This document shows positions 15,007-23,778 of a DNA stretch of 47,762 nucleotides, in pieces (within the stretch, counting starts at the first letter, position 1; every line of letters begins with the position of its first letter). Origin of the DNA: Bacillota bacterium (GTDB lineage Bacteria; Bacillota; Clostridia; Oscillospirales; Ruminococcaceae); NCBI GenBank assembly GCA_023458875.1, contig JAEWXO010000008.1, positions 1-47,762 of the forward strand, given 5' to 3'. A model generated the notes under the pieces. The model ran no database searches. It worked only from the letters and a program-made list of their open reading frames with translations, and was not told where the DNA came from. Made by a program: the position numbers and the translations under genes.

Positions 15007-15591
15007 TTATATAAATCTTTTAATAAGCTGTGATACACCGTCATCATTTGTACCATCACCAACACTGTTAAACTTCCACTCACCGTTTCTTCTGTAAAGC
15101 TCGCCAAAAATCATACAGGTTTTCTGATCATAATTATCTGTGAGATTGAAACGACATAATTCCTGATTATTATCTGCATTTACAATTCTTATAAATGCAT
15201 TTTTTATCATACCGAAATGTTGTTTTCTGTCATATGCCTGATATATGGTAACTGCAAATACAACCTTGGTATACTGTTCAGGAAGGTCACTCAGTGATAC
15301 AATTATCTGTTCATCGTCGCCGTCTCCCCCACCTGTAAGATTATCTCCTTTATGAATAACACAACTGCTTTTGTGTCTTAAATTATTATAAAAAACAACG
15401 TCACCTTTATCTGCAAGCTTATCACTGGTTAAAACCAATGCAACAGCATCACAGTCAATATCCTGTGTTCTGCTGAAAAATCCGCCTTTTTTAGCAGCTT
15501 CATCCCATCCCAGACCCACTACTACTTTCTTTAAACCCGCATTTCCTTTTGTCAAGTCAATTTTCTGACCCTTTTGTAAATTCACGGACAT
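15007..15591 (-). CDS. Divergent TerD-family protein
   Basis: A 194-aa TerD-domain protein. It has KGQKIDLTKG at the N-terminus and GDNLTGGGDGDDEQ in the Ca-site loop, but differs from the other two copies. An insert with Lys-Gly-Gly-Phe-Phe-Ser-Arg follows GLGWDEAA, and IDCDAVALVL replaces the usual LDxxAF segment. It may correspond to a TerX/TerE-like branch with altered partner binding. It lies 13 bp after the Ca-ATPase gene, suggesting joint action in the same membrane-associated complex. Confidence 0.9.
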   Translation of the reverse strand: MSVNLQKGQKIDLTKGNAGLKKVVVGLGWDEAAKKGGFFSRTQDIDCDAVALVLTSDKLADKGDVVFYNNLRHKSSCVIHKGDNLTGGGDGDDEQIIVSLSDLPEQYTKVVFAVTIYQAYDRKQHFGMIKNAFIRIVNADNNQELCRFNLTDNYDQKTCMIFGELYRRNGEWKFNSVGDGTNDDGVSQLIKRFI

Positions 15592-15604
15592 TTTTTACAC
15601 CCCT

Positions 15605-18325
15605 TTATTTGTTTTTTATTATTGATTTTCTGATAAGGTCAATCGGTATTATTGAGATTGACATAGCAAGTACTACAAGCCACTCACGAAGATCAAGGCC
15701 ATGACAGCGAAGAATAGATCCTCCGATGTATGTCATACAAATCTGAACTACAGCGATAAGAGCTAATATTTTAAGAAAACCCTTGTTTCCTTTAATATTT
15801 TCAAATAAATTTATTTTATCTGTTCTTGCATTGAAGGCATTGAATACTGATGCAAAAATAAAGAATGCAAAAAATGCTGTTCCTAGTTCAATGTAAGCAC
15901 CCTTTTCCAAAGTTGCAGGATTAAACAGCTTATCTATTTCTACACCTTCAACAAATATTTTCTGAAGAGGAGCGAATACGAGAAGTGCAATACTCAGAAA
16001 TACAATCCATACACTGCCTGTAAAAATACTGCTCCACATATATTTGCTTACAATACTTTCTGAACGTTTCTTTGGTTTTTCCTTCATGTAACGCTTTAAT
16101 GCCGGCTCTCCTCCGAATGCCAGAGCAGCAAGCGTATCCATTACAAGGTTTACCCATAAAATCTGAATAACTGTCAGAGGTTCGTTGATTCCTATCAGAG
16201 GTGAAATGAATGATATAAGTACGGCAGCTACATTTATTGTGAGCTGGAATACGATAAACTTTCTGATGCTGTTGAATATTGTACGGCCATAAAGTATTGC
16301 CTTGTCAATAGAATTAAAGTTATCGTCAAGAATAACAATATCACTTGCCTCCTTGGCAACCTCAGTACCGCCGCCCATAGCAAAACCAACATCTGCTTTC
16401 TTCAATGCCGGTGAATCATTAACTCCGTCACCTGTCATACCTACAACAAGCTCAAGCTCCTGCGCCAGTCTTACAAGACGGCTCTTATCTGTAGGCAATG
16501 CACGAGCTATAACGCGGATATCAGGAATAATTTTCTTTACTTCATCATCAGACATTTTCTGAAGCTCATCAGATGTAAGGACAATATCTGTATCAGCAGT
16601 CAGAAGATTGGCTTCCTTTGCGATTGCGATAGCTGTATCTTTACGGTCACCTGTAATCATAACTACCTGTACACCGGCCTGATGCACTTCATGAATAGCT
16701 GTTACAGATTCAGGACGTACTTCGTCTCGTATACCAAGTATACCGATTAATGTCCAGTCTCCACCTTCAGGAAGTGAATCCTCTCCAAGTGAGTCATCTG
16801 CAACGGCAAGTGCAAGTACTCTTATTGCTCTGTTAGCAAGTTCATTTATCTTATCGTCAAGAGCTTTTGAATTTATAAACTCCTGCTTGTTACCTTGCTC
16901 ATCAAAATAATATTTGCATCTTGAAAGTATTTTTTCAGGTGCACCTTTAATTAAAGTATAATTATAGTCACCCTTTACCTGAGTAGCAGAATATTTATTT
17001 GTACTGTTGAATGGTATGGATGTTATCTTTTCAACTTTTATATTTTCAGGCAACACATCAGCTGCAAAGCCAAGCACAGCTTTTTCTGTCGCGTTTCCTC
17101 CTACAACCTTTAATGTATTTGCTTCTTTTGATACAATAGATGATGTGTTATGATGGATTGCGGTTGACATTATTTTTGAAAGTCCACCCTTTACATCGGC
17201 TGCTTTGTTGTATTCTGTCATATTTCCATCTATAAATGTTACAACTTCAAGCTTACCTTTTGTAATAGTTCCTGTTTTATCACTGAACAGTATGTTGAGA
17301 CTTCCTGCTGTTTCAATACCTGATATTTTTCTTACAAGCACGTTATCCTTAAGCATTTTACCCATATTCATAGCTGAAACAAGTGCAATCATAAGAGGAA
17401 GTCCCTCAGGAACAGCCATAACGATAATAATTACTGCAAGAATGACAGCATCGAGTAAATCAGCAACTACAGGAGCTATTCCCAGAGCAAAATATGCACT
17501 TGCTCCGCCACCCATAATTATCTGTCTTATCATAAATGCTACTGCAATTGCAATACCACCGATATATCCGAATTTGCTTATTCCTCCTGCAAGATTTGAA
17601 AGTTTAACCTTAAGAGGGCTTTCTCTGTCATCATCCTGCTGGAGCTCTTTTGCAATCTGTCCGTAAACGGATTTGTCACCTACAACAGTAGCTTCCATAA
17701 CTGCATTACCTGAACATACAACCGCGCCTCTGAATACCTTATAAGGATTAAGGAAGTCCATAGCTTCGCCTTCATCTGAGTAATTTTCAGGCATCGGAAT
17801 TTTCTTTGCTTCCTTTGATTCACCGTTTAATACTGACTGGTCAACCTTAATATCTCCGTCAACAATTTTACCGTCAGCAGGTATTTTATCACCTGACTGT
17901 AAAAGTATGCAGTCACCTACTACTATATCATCAATTGGTATTTCGCTTATTGAGCCGTCACGGTAAATTTTACATGTAATTTTTGAAGCCTCTTCCTGAA
18001 GCTTTTGAAATGCATTTTCATTTCTGAACTCAGAAAATGTGGATACCAGTGTTGCAAGCGCAATTGCTACTGCTATACCTACAGGTTCATACCATTCAAC
18101 ATCGACATCCTTTAAAAGATTAACTGCACCAAGCACATATATAACTACATTTACTAATAATGCAACACACAGTATTTTTATCATCGGATCACCGAAATTA
18201 CCCTTCAGCTTATCCCAGAAGGTTTCACCTTTAATTTCACTAAGCCTGTTTGATCCGTATTTTGCTTTTGATTCTTCGACTTGCTTTGAAGAAAGTCCAA
18301 ATTTTTTTTCATTCGAATTTCCCAT
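15605..18325 (-). CDS. PMCA-type calcium-translocating P-type ATPase
   Basis: A 906-aa P-type ATPase that would export Ca2+ from the cytoplasm. The phosphorylated Asp349 is in SDKTGT; PEGLP (306-310) in M4 and the M6 stretch after it form the ion site. KGAPEK (460-465) marks the nucleotide domain, and TGD (558-560) and TGDGVND (631-637) the P domain. There are about ten membrane segments. The dephosphorylation motif, normally TGES, reads NGES (167-170); the Glu is kept. No calmodulin-binding extension is apparent. It is the middle of the Ter operon, between kinase and terD, so calcium export appears linked to Ter signalling. Confidence 0.92.
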   Translation of the reverse strand: MGNSNEKKFGLSSKQVEESKAKYGSNRLSEIKGETFWDKLKGNFGDPMIKILCVALLVNVVIYVLGAVNLLKDVDVEWYEPVGIAVAIALATLVSTFSEFRNENAFQKLQEEASKITCKIYRDGSISEIPIDDIVVGDCILLQSGDKIPADGKIVDGDIKVDQSVLNGESKEAKKIPMPENYSDEGEAMDFLNPYKVFRGAVVCSGNAVMEATVVGDKSVYGQIAKELQQDDDRESPLKVKLSNLAGGISKFGYIGGIAIAVAFMIRQIIMGGGASAYFALGIAPVVADLLDAVILAVIIIVMAVPEGLPLMIALVSAMNMGKMLKDNVLVRKISGIETAGSLNILFSDKTGTITKGKLEVVTFIDGNMTEYNKAADVKGGLSKIMSTAIHHNTSSIVSKEANTLKVVGGNATEKAVLGFAADVLPENIKVEKITSIPFNSTNKYSATQVKGDYNYTLIKGAPEKILSRCKYYFDEQGNKQEFINSKALDDKINELANRAIRVLALAVADDSLGEDSLPEGGDWTLIGILGIRDEVRPESVTAIHEVHQAGVQVVMITGDRKDTAIAIAKEANLLTADTDIVLTSDELQKMSDDEVKKIIPDIRVIARALPTDKSRLVRLAQELELVVGMTGDGVNDSPALKKADVGFAMGGGTEVAKEASDIVILDDNFNSIDKAILYGRTIFNSIRKFIVFQLTINVAAVLISFISPLIGINEPLTVIQILWVNLVMDTLAALAFGGEPALKRYMKEKPKKRSESIVSKYMWSSIFTGSVWIVFLSIALLVFAPLQKIFVEGVEIDKLFNPATLEKGAYIELGTAFFAFFIFASVFNAFNARTDKINLFENIKGNKGFLKILALIAVVQICMTYIGGSILRCHGLDLREWLVVLAMSISIIPIDLIRKSIIKNK

Positions 18326-18342
18326 TAGTTTCTCCTTGTTTT

Positions 18343-19827
18343 TTAATTATTAATATTATTATCAAACAGTTCAGCTTTTACAAGCATACTGTTTTTATCG
18401 CGCAACAGTCTGAATATCATGCCGTCATGCAGGGCAACAGCATGACCTTTTGGCACAATCCCCCCTGAAGGTGAAAGCATTGTATCAAGTGAAATATTAA
18501 CAAGATAAAAATTTTTATCAGCGTATCTTATATACGCTTTTACTTCTCTGTCAACTACTTTTTCATCCGGAAATACATTTGAAAATAAATTCCAGTTACA
18601 AAGAGGCGTATTATTTTCTGCAATAAGCTCTGACGTTTTAAACCAACGTCCATCATATCCCTTCCTTTGTGTAAGAAAGCTGAGCTTAAGTATTTTTTTG
18701 TCTTTTATTTTTGTTTTACAGAACGGGCAAACAGGGTTATAAACATCATATAAAATAAAATATTTCTTTTCACAGTCTGGATTTGAGCAGCTGTGAATCA
18801 TATCCCATGTTTTTATAAGACCACGTTCCCATTCCATGGCTGTCGGTCTCAGATTAGGTTCATGAAGACCTTCTGAAAACGCCCTTAAGAAAAGCTTCTC
18901 CATATGAGGACCCAGATCTTTAATTGTTATTTTAAGATCTGCCGGGCGATTAGAAGTGTCTTCAGGATTTTCAATAAATGTCGCATATTGTCCAAGTCCA
19001 AGAAAATCATCCTGCTCTGCGTCCTGAGAATATATTTTCGGCCCCATAAGAGGATGTCTGAAAAACATGTATTCATATATCAGAACCGCCATTGAATGCA
19101 GATCTGTAAGAACATTAGGGAATTTTCGAACCTTTCTGTCCATTCCTAATGTCTGGAGTACTTCAGGTGCAACATAACCTCTTGTTCCTATTACCTCAGG
19201 AGGATACAATCCCGGGACAACAAGTGAATCTATGTCGATAATAACACACGACCCTGTTTTGGGATCAATCAGAACATTATTGAATGAGAGATCTGAATGT
19301 GCAAGACCCGCCTGATGCATTCTTCTTAGTGAACGTGACAACAGTATTGACATCTGAATCATTGACCTGAAATCTCCAAGTTCAGATGGATTAAGATATT
19401 TTCTGTTTTTGTTTGTAAACCAGTTGCTTTTTTTATCTTTTCCTTTTAAATGCAATATATCAGATGCTGTTTCATCGAAAAAGTAATTAGCCGGATATGA
19501 CGGACATACTATTCCGAATGAAGGTCTGACAACAACTGCAACAGGCCAGCAAAAGCGTTTAGCAAAGTATTTTGCTGTCTGCTTGTCATTACCGTTTGCA
19601 CCGCCGTCTTCCTCAGATACAGTCGGATTATATTTTCCTATAATAGCTTTGATTCGCTCCTGCATTTTAGAATCGTTTGCATCATCCGGATTGTTAAAGA
19701 ACTGAATAACATATGATTTATCAGGAGTAAAATACGTATGCTTCATTCCTCCTCTCGGAGGATTATCTGTTACAACGTATTCAATTTCATTTCCGTTTAA
19801 TAATATAGCCCTTGCAATTCTGCTCAT
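18343..19827 (-). CDS. Ter-associated protein kinase with C-terminal zinc ribbon
   Basis: A 494-aa protein. An atypical Ser/Thr kinase domain (about 20-335) has the catalytic loop HSDLSFNNV (Asp179, Asn184), DID (198-200) in place of DFG, APE (220-222) and the F-helix Asp242. The beta-3 strand reads YVIQFF, where a canonical kinase has Lys. A four-cysteine zinc ribbon follows (Cys347, 352, 367, 370), then about 120 residues of unknown fold. Kinase, PP2C and VWA (TerY) genes are a recognised triad in Ter loci. It lies 11 bp after the PP2C gene. Targets are unknown; TerD, the pump or TerY are reasonable guesses. Confidence 0.85.
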   Translation of the reverse strand: MSRIARAILLNGNEIEYVVTDNPPRGGMKHTYFTPDKSYVIQFFNNPDDANDSKMQERIKAIIGKYNPTVSEEDGGANGNDKQTAKYFAKRFCWPVAVVVRPSFGIVCPSYPANYFFDETASDILHLKGKDKKSNWFTNKNRKYLNPSELGDFRSMIQMSILLSRSLRRMHQAGLAHSDLSFNNVLIDPKTGSCVIIDIDSLVVPGLYPPEVIGTRGYVAPEVLQTLGMDRKVRKFPNVLTDLHSMAVLIYEYMFFRHPLMGPKIYSQDAEQDDFLGLGQYATFIENPEDTSNRPADLKITIKDLGPHMEKLFLRAFSEGLHEPNLRPTAMEWERGLIKTWDMIHSCSNPDCEKKYFILYDVYNPVCPFCKTKIKDKKILKLSFLTQRKGYDGRWFKTSELIAENNTPLCNWNLFSNVFPDEKVVDREVKAYIRYADKNFYLVNISLDTMLSPSGGIVPKGHAVALHDGMIFRLLRDKNSMLVKAELFDNNINN

Positions 19828-19838
19828 TCTTTATATCC

Positions 19839-21461
19839 TCATTGGTTTCCGAGTTCCAGAACAAGCAGTGTTCTGTCATCAAATGAACCTCTCTCAACAT
19901 AATTGTCAAGCCATCTTAATAACCTTTGTTCCTTTGACTCAGGCAAATCATTGTTAAAGCTTTCTACAGACGCTTTTTTAATTAATGCTTTGTTCTCCCA
20001 TAATTGTTTAAGCGTCAATCCAGTACTGTCAGCTATTCTGTTTGCATATTGTACAGCAATCATTTTTTCATTGTCATTTACCCATGGATAACACACAGGA
20101 GCAGGTATTTTATCCGGAATTTTATTGTTTTCTGAAAATTCTTTTTCAGATATCTTCAGAATTCCGTTTAATTCAAGGTCAAGCATAAGTCTCAGCATCT
20201 GAGGTGCGTTAGGATAATAATCATCTGCAACACCGTCAGTCATAAGCATAATATTTGTAATTTCACTGCGCATAATTTTTGTTTTGTTCATCAGTGATTC
20301 CTTGCGTCTTGCTGACTCTGACGTAAGAAAATCCGTTTCACCTGAATAAGCACCGCTATCCGGCTGACCAAGCAGTCTGAGGGCGTTTTCAAATTCAGAA
20401 TTACGGTTTACTGAACAGATCATTCCGTCGCCTATCTGACATGAAATAACAAAGTGTTCATTTACATTATTAACCTTTACAGGCGTAATCATACATAAAA
20501 GCAATGTTCCGGAAAAATCCTTGAATTCCATATCTCTGTCTATGATTTTCAGATAATCATATTTTGATTTTCTATCCTGAAATGCATTTACGACAGCTTC
20601 ATATGCCTTTGCAACTGCTTCCTGTATAAGTGCGGCAAAAAATCCGCATCCGTCCATAAATGATGAATCTGTCAGTGGAAGACTGAGTTTACTGATAAGA
20701 TCCTCGTTTATATTTTCGTCGTTTAATTTTTCTTTTAAAAATTCAATAGCTGCTTTGCATGATTCCATTGCACCTATTCTTGAGAATTTTTTTGAACCCG
20801 CACCATCTGAAACTGCAATAATTGTCCATCCCTTTACAGTGTCAAATTCGAACCAGTCATCGCAATTTGTTCCGTCATGCTTATGTTTTTTTCCTCTTAC
20901 CCTTGCACCTGTTATTTCAATGTTATCTGCAACACTGCTTTTGGTTATATATTCGTCATATGGTTCCGGTTCATTATCCGGAATCGGTTTGTATGACCAT
21001 AGAGACGCTGTTTTGTTAGTGATGTCCTGATGTTTGTCTTTATTGTTATCAGCCTTATTTACAATTTCATCAGAATCTTCTGACTTTTCTTTGTTACCTT
21101 GTAAATCAACATCAGGCTGTATCCCATGAACAGAATTATCATCAGTTGTTTCAGCAAATGAAATTCTATCAGATTTAAAAAGCTGCTCCATTTCTTCTAT
21201 ACTTATCATTTTTAATTCTGATTCATCGACATCTATAAAATTATTCTCATTGTCTTCAACCTTAACAGGCTGTATTGCAGTGTTGACATTTTCTTTTATA
21301 TAATCCGTAAGGCTGCTGATATTTTTTATTTCGCCGCTGATTATTTTTTTCAGCAGTTTACCTGCCTGCTCCAGATTTCCAGAAATATTGAGTATATCAA
21401 CAGGTACATCAGTTATTCCTATATTCTTTAATGCTAAAAATAAACTGTCAATTACGTTCAT
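19839..21461 (-). CDS. PP2C-type protein phosphatase of the Ter triad
   Basis: A 540-aa protein. The C-terminal PP2C domain (about 183-540) carries metal-binding acidic residues in NCDDW (Asp201/202), AVSDGAGS (Asp219), MLMTDGVADD and SFDDRTL. It is of the PP2C_2 type and would remove phosphate added by the neighbouring kinase. The N-terminal ~180 residues are an acidic, Asn/Asp/Lys-rich stretch with a small hydrophobic start, probably partly disordered. No membrane segment is seen. It lies 37 bp after terY and 11 bp before the kinase gene. Confidence 0.87.
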   Translation of the reverse strand: MNVIDSLFLALKNIGITDVPVDILNISGNLEQAGKLLKKIISGEIKNISSLTDYIKENVNTAIQPVKVEDNENNFIDVDESELKMISIEEMEQLFKSDRISFAETTDDNSVHGIQPDVDLQGNKEKSEDSDEIVNKADNNKDKHQDITNKTASLWSYKPIPDNEPEPYDEYITKSSVADNIEITGARVRGKKHKHDGTNCDDWFEFDTVKGWTIIAVSDGAGSKKFSRIGAMESCKAAIEFLKEKLNDENINEDLISKLSLPLTDSSFMDGCGFFAALIQEAVAKAYEAVVNAFQDRKSKYDYLKIIDRDMEFKDFSGTLLLCMITPVKVNNVNEHFVISCQIGDGMICSVNRNSEFENALRLLGQPDSGAYSGETDFLTSESARRKESLMNKTKIMRSEITNIMLMTDGVADDYYPNAPQMLRLMLDLELNGILKISEKEFSENNKIPDKIPAPVCYPWVNDNEKMIAVQYANRIADSTGLTLKQLWENKALIKKASVESFNNDLPESKEQRLLRWLDNYVERGSFDDRTLLVLELGNQ

Positions 21462-21498
21462 AACGTCACCCTCTTTATTTTGAACGTTTAATAATTTA

Positions 21499-22140
21499 TT
21501 ATGGTACTATTACAAATCCCTGAGGTGGTGGCGGAAGCTCTATTGCCTGTCCCGGCATAGCGTCAATGCTTCCTGATGACATTTTTATTGAACCTGAAAC
21601 CCATGCAAAGAACTGGGCAAGATCACCGGCAGATAAACTATTCATCATAAGAACATTATCAGTTATTTTCTTTAATACTGTTGTATCAGCCTGTGCACCT
21701 GCAGCACATGCTATTATATTTGCCGGTTTACTTAATCTTAATTCCTCAACTGCAGATTCCCATTCATCGGTTGGAGTACCATCAGTAAGAATAAACACCA
21801 AAGGTTTCCAGTCGCCTTTCTGATCCGGACCTGTTTTTCTTACCTCTGCCTCTATACATTCGGAAAGAAGTCTGAGTGCAGCACCTAATGATGTTATTCC
21901 GTTTGCATTTAGCTCAGGTTCCTTAAAATCCATAATCTCTGTAAGCGGACATACCTGTCTGGCAATACTGTCAAAGGTTATAACTGAAAGATATGCTGTT
22001 TCAAGGGCCTGTGGATCACTCCTTAATTCCATAAGCAGTGCCTTAACTCCCTGTCTGACTGCTTCAATAGGTTCTCCATTCATTGAACCTGAAGTATCAA
22101 GCAGTAAATAGACCGGAAGTCTTCTTGTGTAATCTGACAT
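21499..22140 (-). CDS. terY: TerY-type VWA domain protein
   Basis: A 213-aa von Willebrand A domain protein, matching TerY in length. The MIDAS metal site is visible in LLDTSGSMNG (residues 14-23), the Thr in NGITSLGAAL and the Asp in FILTDGTPTDEW. TerY is the third member of the kinase-phosphatase-VWA triad and probably scaffolds or senses metal for the other two. The start is set at ATG 22140, with GGAG upstream; an open TTG ten codons earlier lacks a ribosome site. It is the first gene of the operon. Confidence 0.9.
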   Translation of the reverse strand: MSDYTRRLPVYLLLDTSGSMNGEPIEAVRQGVKALLMELRSDPQALETAYLSVITFDSIARQVCPLTEIMDFKEPELNANGITSLGAALRLLSECIEAEVRKTGPDQKGDWKPLVFILTDGTPTDEWESAVEELRLSKPANIIACAAGAQADTTVLKKITDNVLMMNSLSAGDLAQFFAWVSGSIKMSSGSIDAMPGQAIELPPPPQGFVIVP

Positions 22141-22198
22141 TTCTTGTTCATCTCCATTCGATATTTCCAAAGCTTGTTAAAATCTACGAGCATATGAA

Positions 22199-22230
22199 CG
22201 TGTTATGAGTTCGTATGAACCCATAACACG
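22199..22230 (-). promoter_or_regulatory. Hairpin in the terY operon leader
   Basis: CGTGTTATGAGTTC and GAACCCATAACACG form a 14-bp stem with one mismatch and a 4-base loop. It lies between the promoter (22263-22291) and terY, within the expected ~115-base leader. It has no T-run, so it looks like an operator or mRNA-stability or attenuation element rather than a terminator. Confidence 0.5.
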
Positions 22231-22262
22231 ACACTGATATAAAATATACATAGATTTTAATT

Positions 22263-22291
22263 ATTATATAATATATTTTTGTATTTGTCAA
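22263..22291 (-). promoter_or_regulatory. Promoter of the Ter operon (terY to terD)
   Basis: Consensus TTGACA (22286-22291) and TATAAT (22263-22268) with a 17-bp spacer. It is the only good promoter seen for the six closely spaced genes down to 14398. Confidence 0.8.
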
Positions 22292-22382
22292 TAAAACTGT
22301 AAAGTTATTTCTTAATAATATCCTTTATTTTACACAACAATAATCTGACTCCTTACCAATCCATGATTATATGATTTTTAAG

Positions 22383-22416
22383 AAAAAAACCGGTGCCTGA
22401 ACAACAAACACCGGTT
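22383..22416 (-). terminator. Terminator of the upstream terD gene
   Basis: AACCGGTG (22388-22395) pairs with CACCGGTT (22409-22416); a T-run follows on the minus strand. It separates this terD from the terY operon. Confidence 0.8.
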
Positions 22417-22441
22417 AATTCAATTAAATTTTTATAATTTA

Positions 22442-23023
22442 TCAGCCTGCATTAAGACCATAGTTTCCGCATAATGCAGCAAGTCCACCGCTGAATCCGC
22501 TTCCAACTGCGCAGAACTTCCATTCTGAGCCGTTTCTGTAAAGCTCGCCAACTACAAGCGCTGTTTCAATTGAGAAATCTTCACACAAATCATAACGGAT
22601 AAGCTCCTGACCTGTACTCTCATCAACTATTCTGATAAAAGCGTTGGAAACCTGTCCAAAGTTTTGCTGTCTTGCTTCATAATCATAAATTGTAACTGTA
22701 AATGCTATTTTCTTTATATTATCAGGAACCTTTGTGAGATCAACAACTATCTGTTCATCATCACCATCCCCATCACCTGTAAGATTATCACCAAGATGAA
22801 GTACTGATGAGCATACTGATGAAAGATTTCCGTAGAAAATAAAATCTTTATCACTTGAAGCCTTACCGTTTTCATCAAGCATAAAAGCGGATGTATCGAG
22901 ATCAAATTCATTTCCGCCGTCATATCTGTTAGTATCCCATCCTAAGCCTACTATTACCTTTGAAAGCCCCGGATTTCCTTTTGTAAGGTCAATTTTCTGA
23001 CCTTTTTGTAAACTGATTGCCAT
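22442..23023 (-). CDS. terD: TerD-family stress protein, separate transcription unit
   Basis: A 193-aa TerD-domain protein with KGQKIDLTKG, GLGWDTNRYDGG, FDLDTSAFML and GDNLTGDGDGDDE, so the calcium-binding acidic residues are complete. It is the most canonical of the three copies. It has its own promoter and terminator, hence it can be expressed apart from the downstream kinase-phosphatase operon. The ribosome site AGGAGG is strong, suggesting high expression. Confidence 0.93.
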   Translation of the reverse strand: MAISLQKGQKIDLTKGNPGLSKVIVGLGWDTNRYDGGNEFDLDTSAFMLDENGKASSDKDFIFYGNLSSVCSSVLHLGDNLTGDGDGDDEQIVVDLTKVPDNIKKIAFTVTIYDYEARQQNFGQVSNAFIRIVDESTGQELIRYDLCEDFSIETALVVGELYRNGSEWKFCAVGSGFSGGLAALCGNYGLNAG

Positions 23024-23119
23024 AATAATACCTCCTGTTTTGTTCTGAAGTTTTTAGTGTCTTAATCATAATTTCACTTTTTAGCTATTTTTTTGTTTGG
23101 ATAGCACCAATATGATGTT

Positions 23120-23148
23120 AGTATACACTATGAAAAAATAAAAGTCAA
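23120..23148 (-). promoter_or_regulatory. Promoter of the single terD gene
   Basis: TTGACT (23143-23148) and TATACT (23120-23125) with a 17-bp spacer, leaving a leader of about 90 bases before ATG 23023. Confidence 0.7.
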
Positions 23149-23278
23149 TAGATGAATTTCAATTTTTTATCTTTATTTTTCAGCTGTTAATTACAATTCA
23201 TGATATTCGGATTTATTCACAAAAAAATAATCCAGACATAATATATTATAATACATATTGATTTCGGGAGATGATAAT

Positions 23279-23608
23279 GTGGATATTATAATGTTATTAA
23301 TTCTGTCAGCTCTGACTGTAATTTTATTTTTATGTGGCTATAGGTATCTGAAAAGCTTTTATTCTGAAAAAAATTCTCAGTTTGATTCACTTATTACAGG
23401 GGTTTTTATTATTTCAGAAAAGGAAAAAAACGCTGAAATTGTTTTGAGAGAATTATATATGTATCTTCATCGTAATGAGATAAGATGTTTCAGAGTAATA
23501 TACATAATTAACAATGCTGAAGATAAGAACATACAATATATATGTGAGAAAATATGCAATGAATATTCTTTGTTTAAAATGGCAGACGCGTCATCAATTA
23601 AAATTTAA
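23279..23608 (+). CDS. Unrecognised small membrane-anchored protein
   Basis: A 109-aa protein with one N-terminal membrane segment (about 3-22, very Leu/Ile-rich) and a charged cytoplasmic-type domain. Its middle, FDSLITGVFIISEKEKNAEI, is followed by an alpha/beta-like pattern. I do not recognise the family. The start is set at GTG 23279 because GGGAG lies 8 bases upstream; an earlier TTG is open. It is followed by a terminator and stands alone. The segment LELYMYLHRNEIRCFRVIYI-like alternation of helix and strand suggests a folded domain; no function can be stated. Confidence 0.6.
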   Translation: MDIIMLLILSALTVILFLCGYRYLKSFYSEKNSQFDSLITGVFIISEKEKNAEIVLRELYMYLHRNEIRCFRVIYIINNAEDKNIQYICEKICNEYSLFKMADASSIKI

Positions 23609-23620
23609 AAAAGTATATTA

Positions 23621-23655
23621 AAAAGATCCGCTGTAATTATGAAAGCGGATCTTTT
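23621..23655. terminator. Terminator between convergent genes
   Basis: AAAAGATCCGCT (23621-23632) pairs with AGCGGATCTTTT (23644-23655), perfect over 12 bp. It can serve the small membrane-protein gene on the plus strand and the HAD gene on the minus strand. Confidence 0.8.
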
Positions 23656-23778
23656 ATTTATGTATAAAATCAGATGGATATAATAAATCCGTCTTCTAGT
23701 GGCTTTTAATTATTAATTTTACCAACTTAATTATAAATGAAAAACAAAAAACTGTGATATTAATTTTATTAGGTTTAA

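Noticed and set aside
17205..17666. 153-aa plus-strand frame inside the Ca-ATPase
   Set aside because: Antisense shadow of a well-conserved membrane region; no ribosome site.
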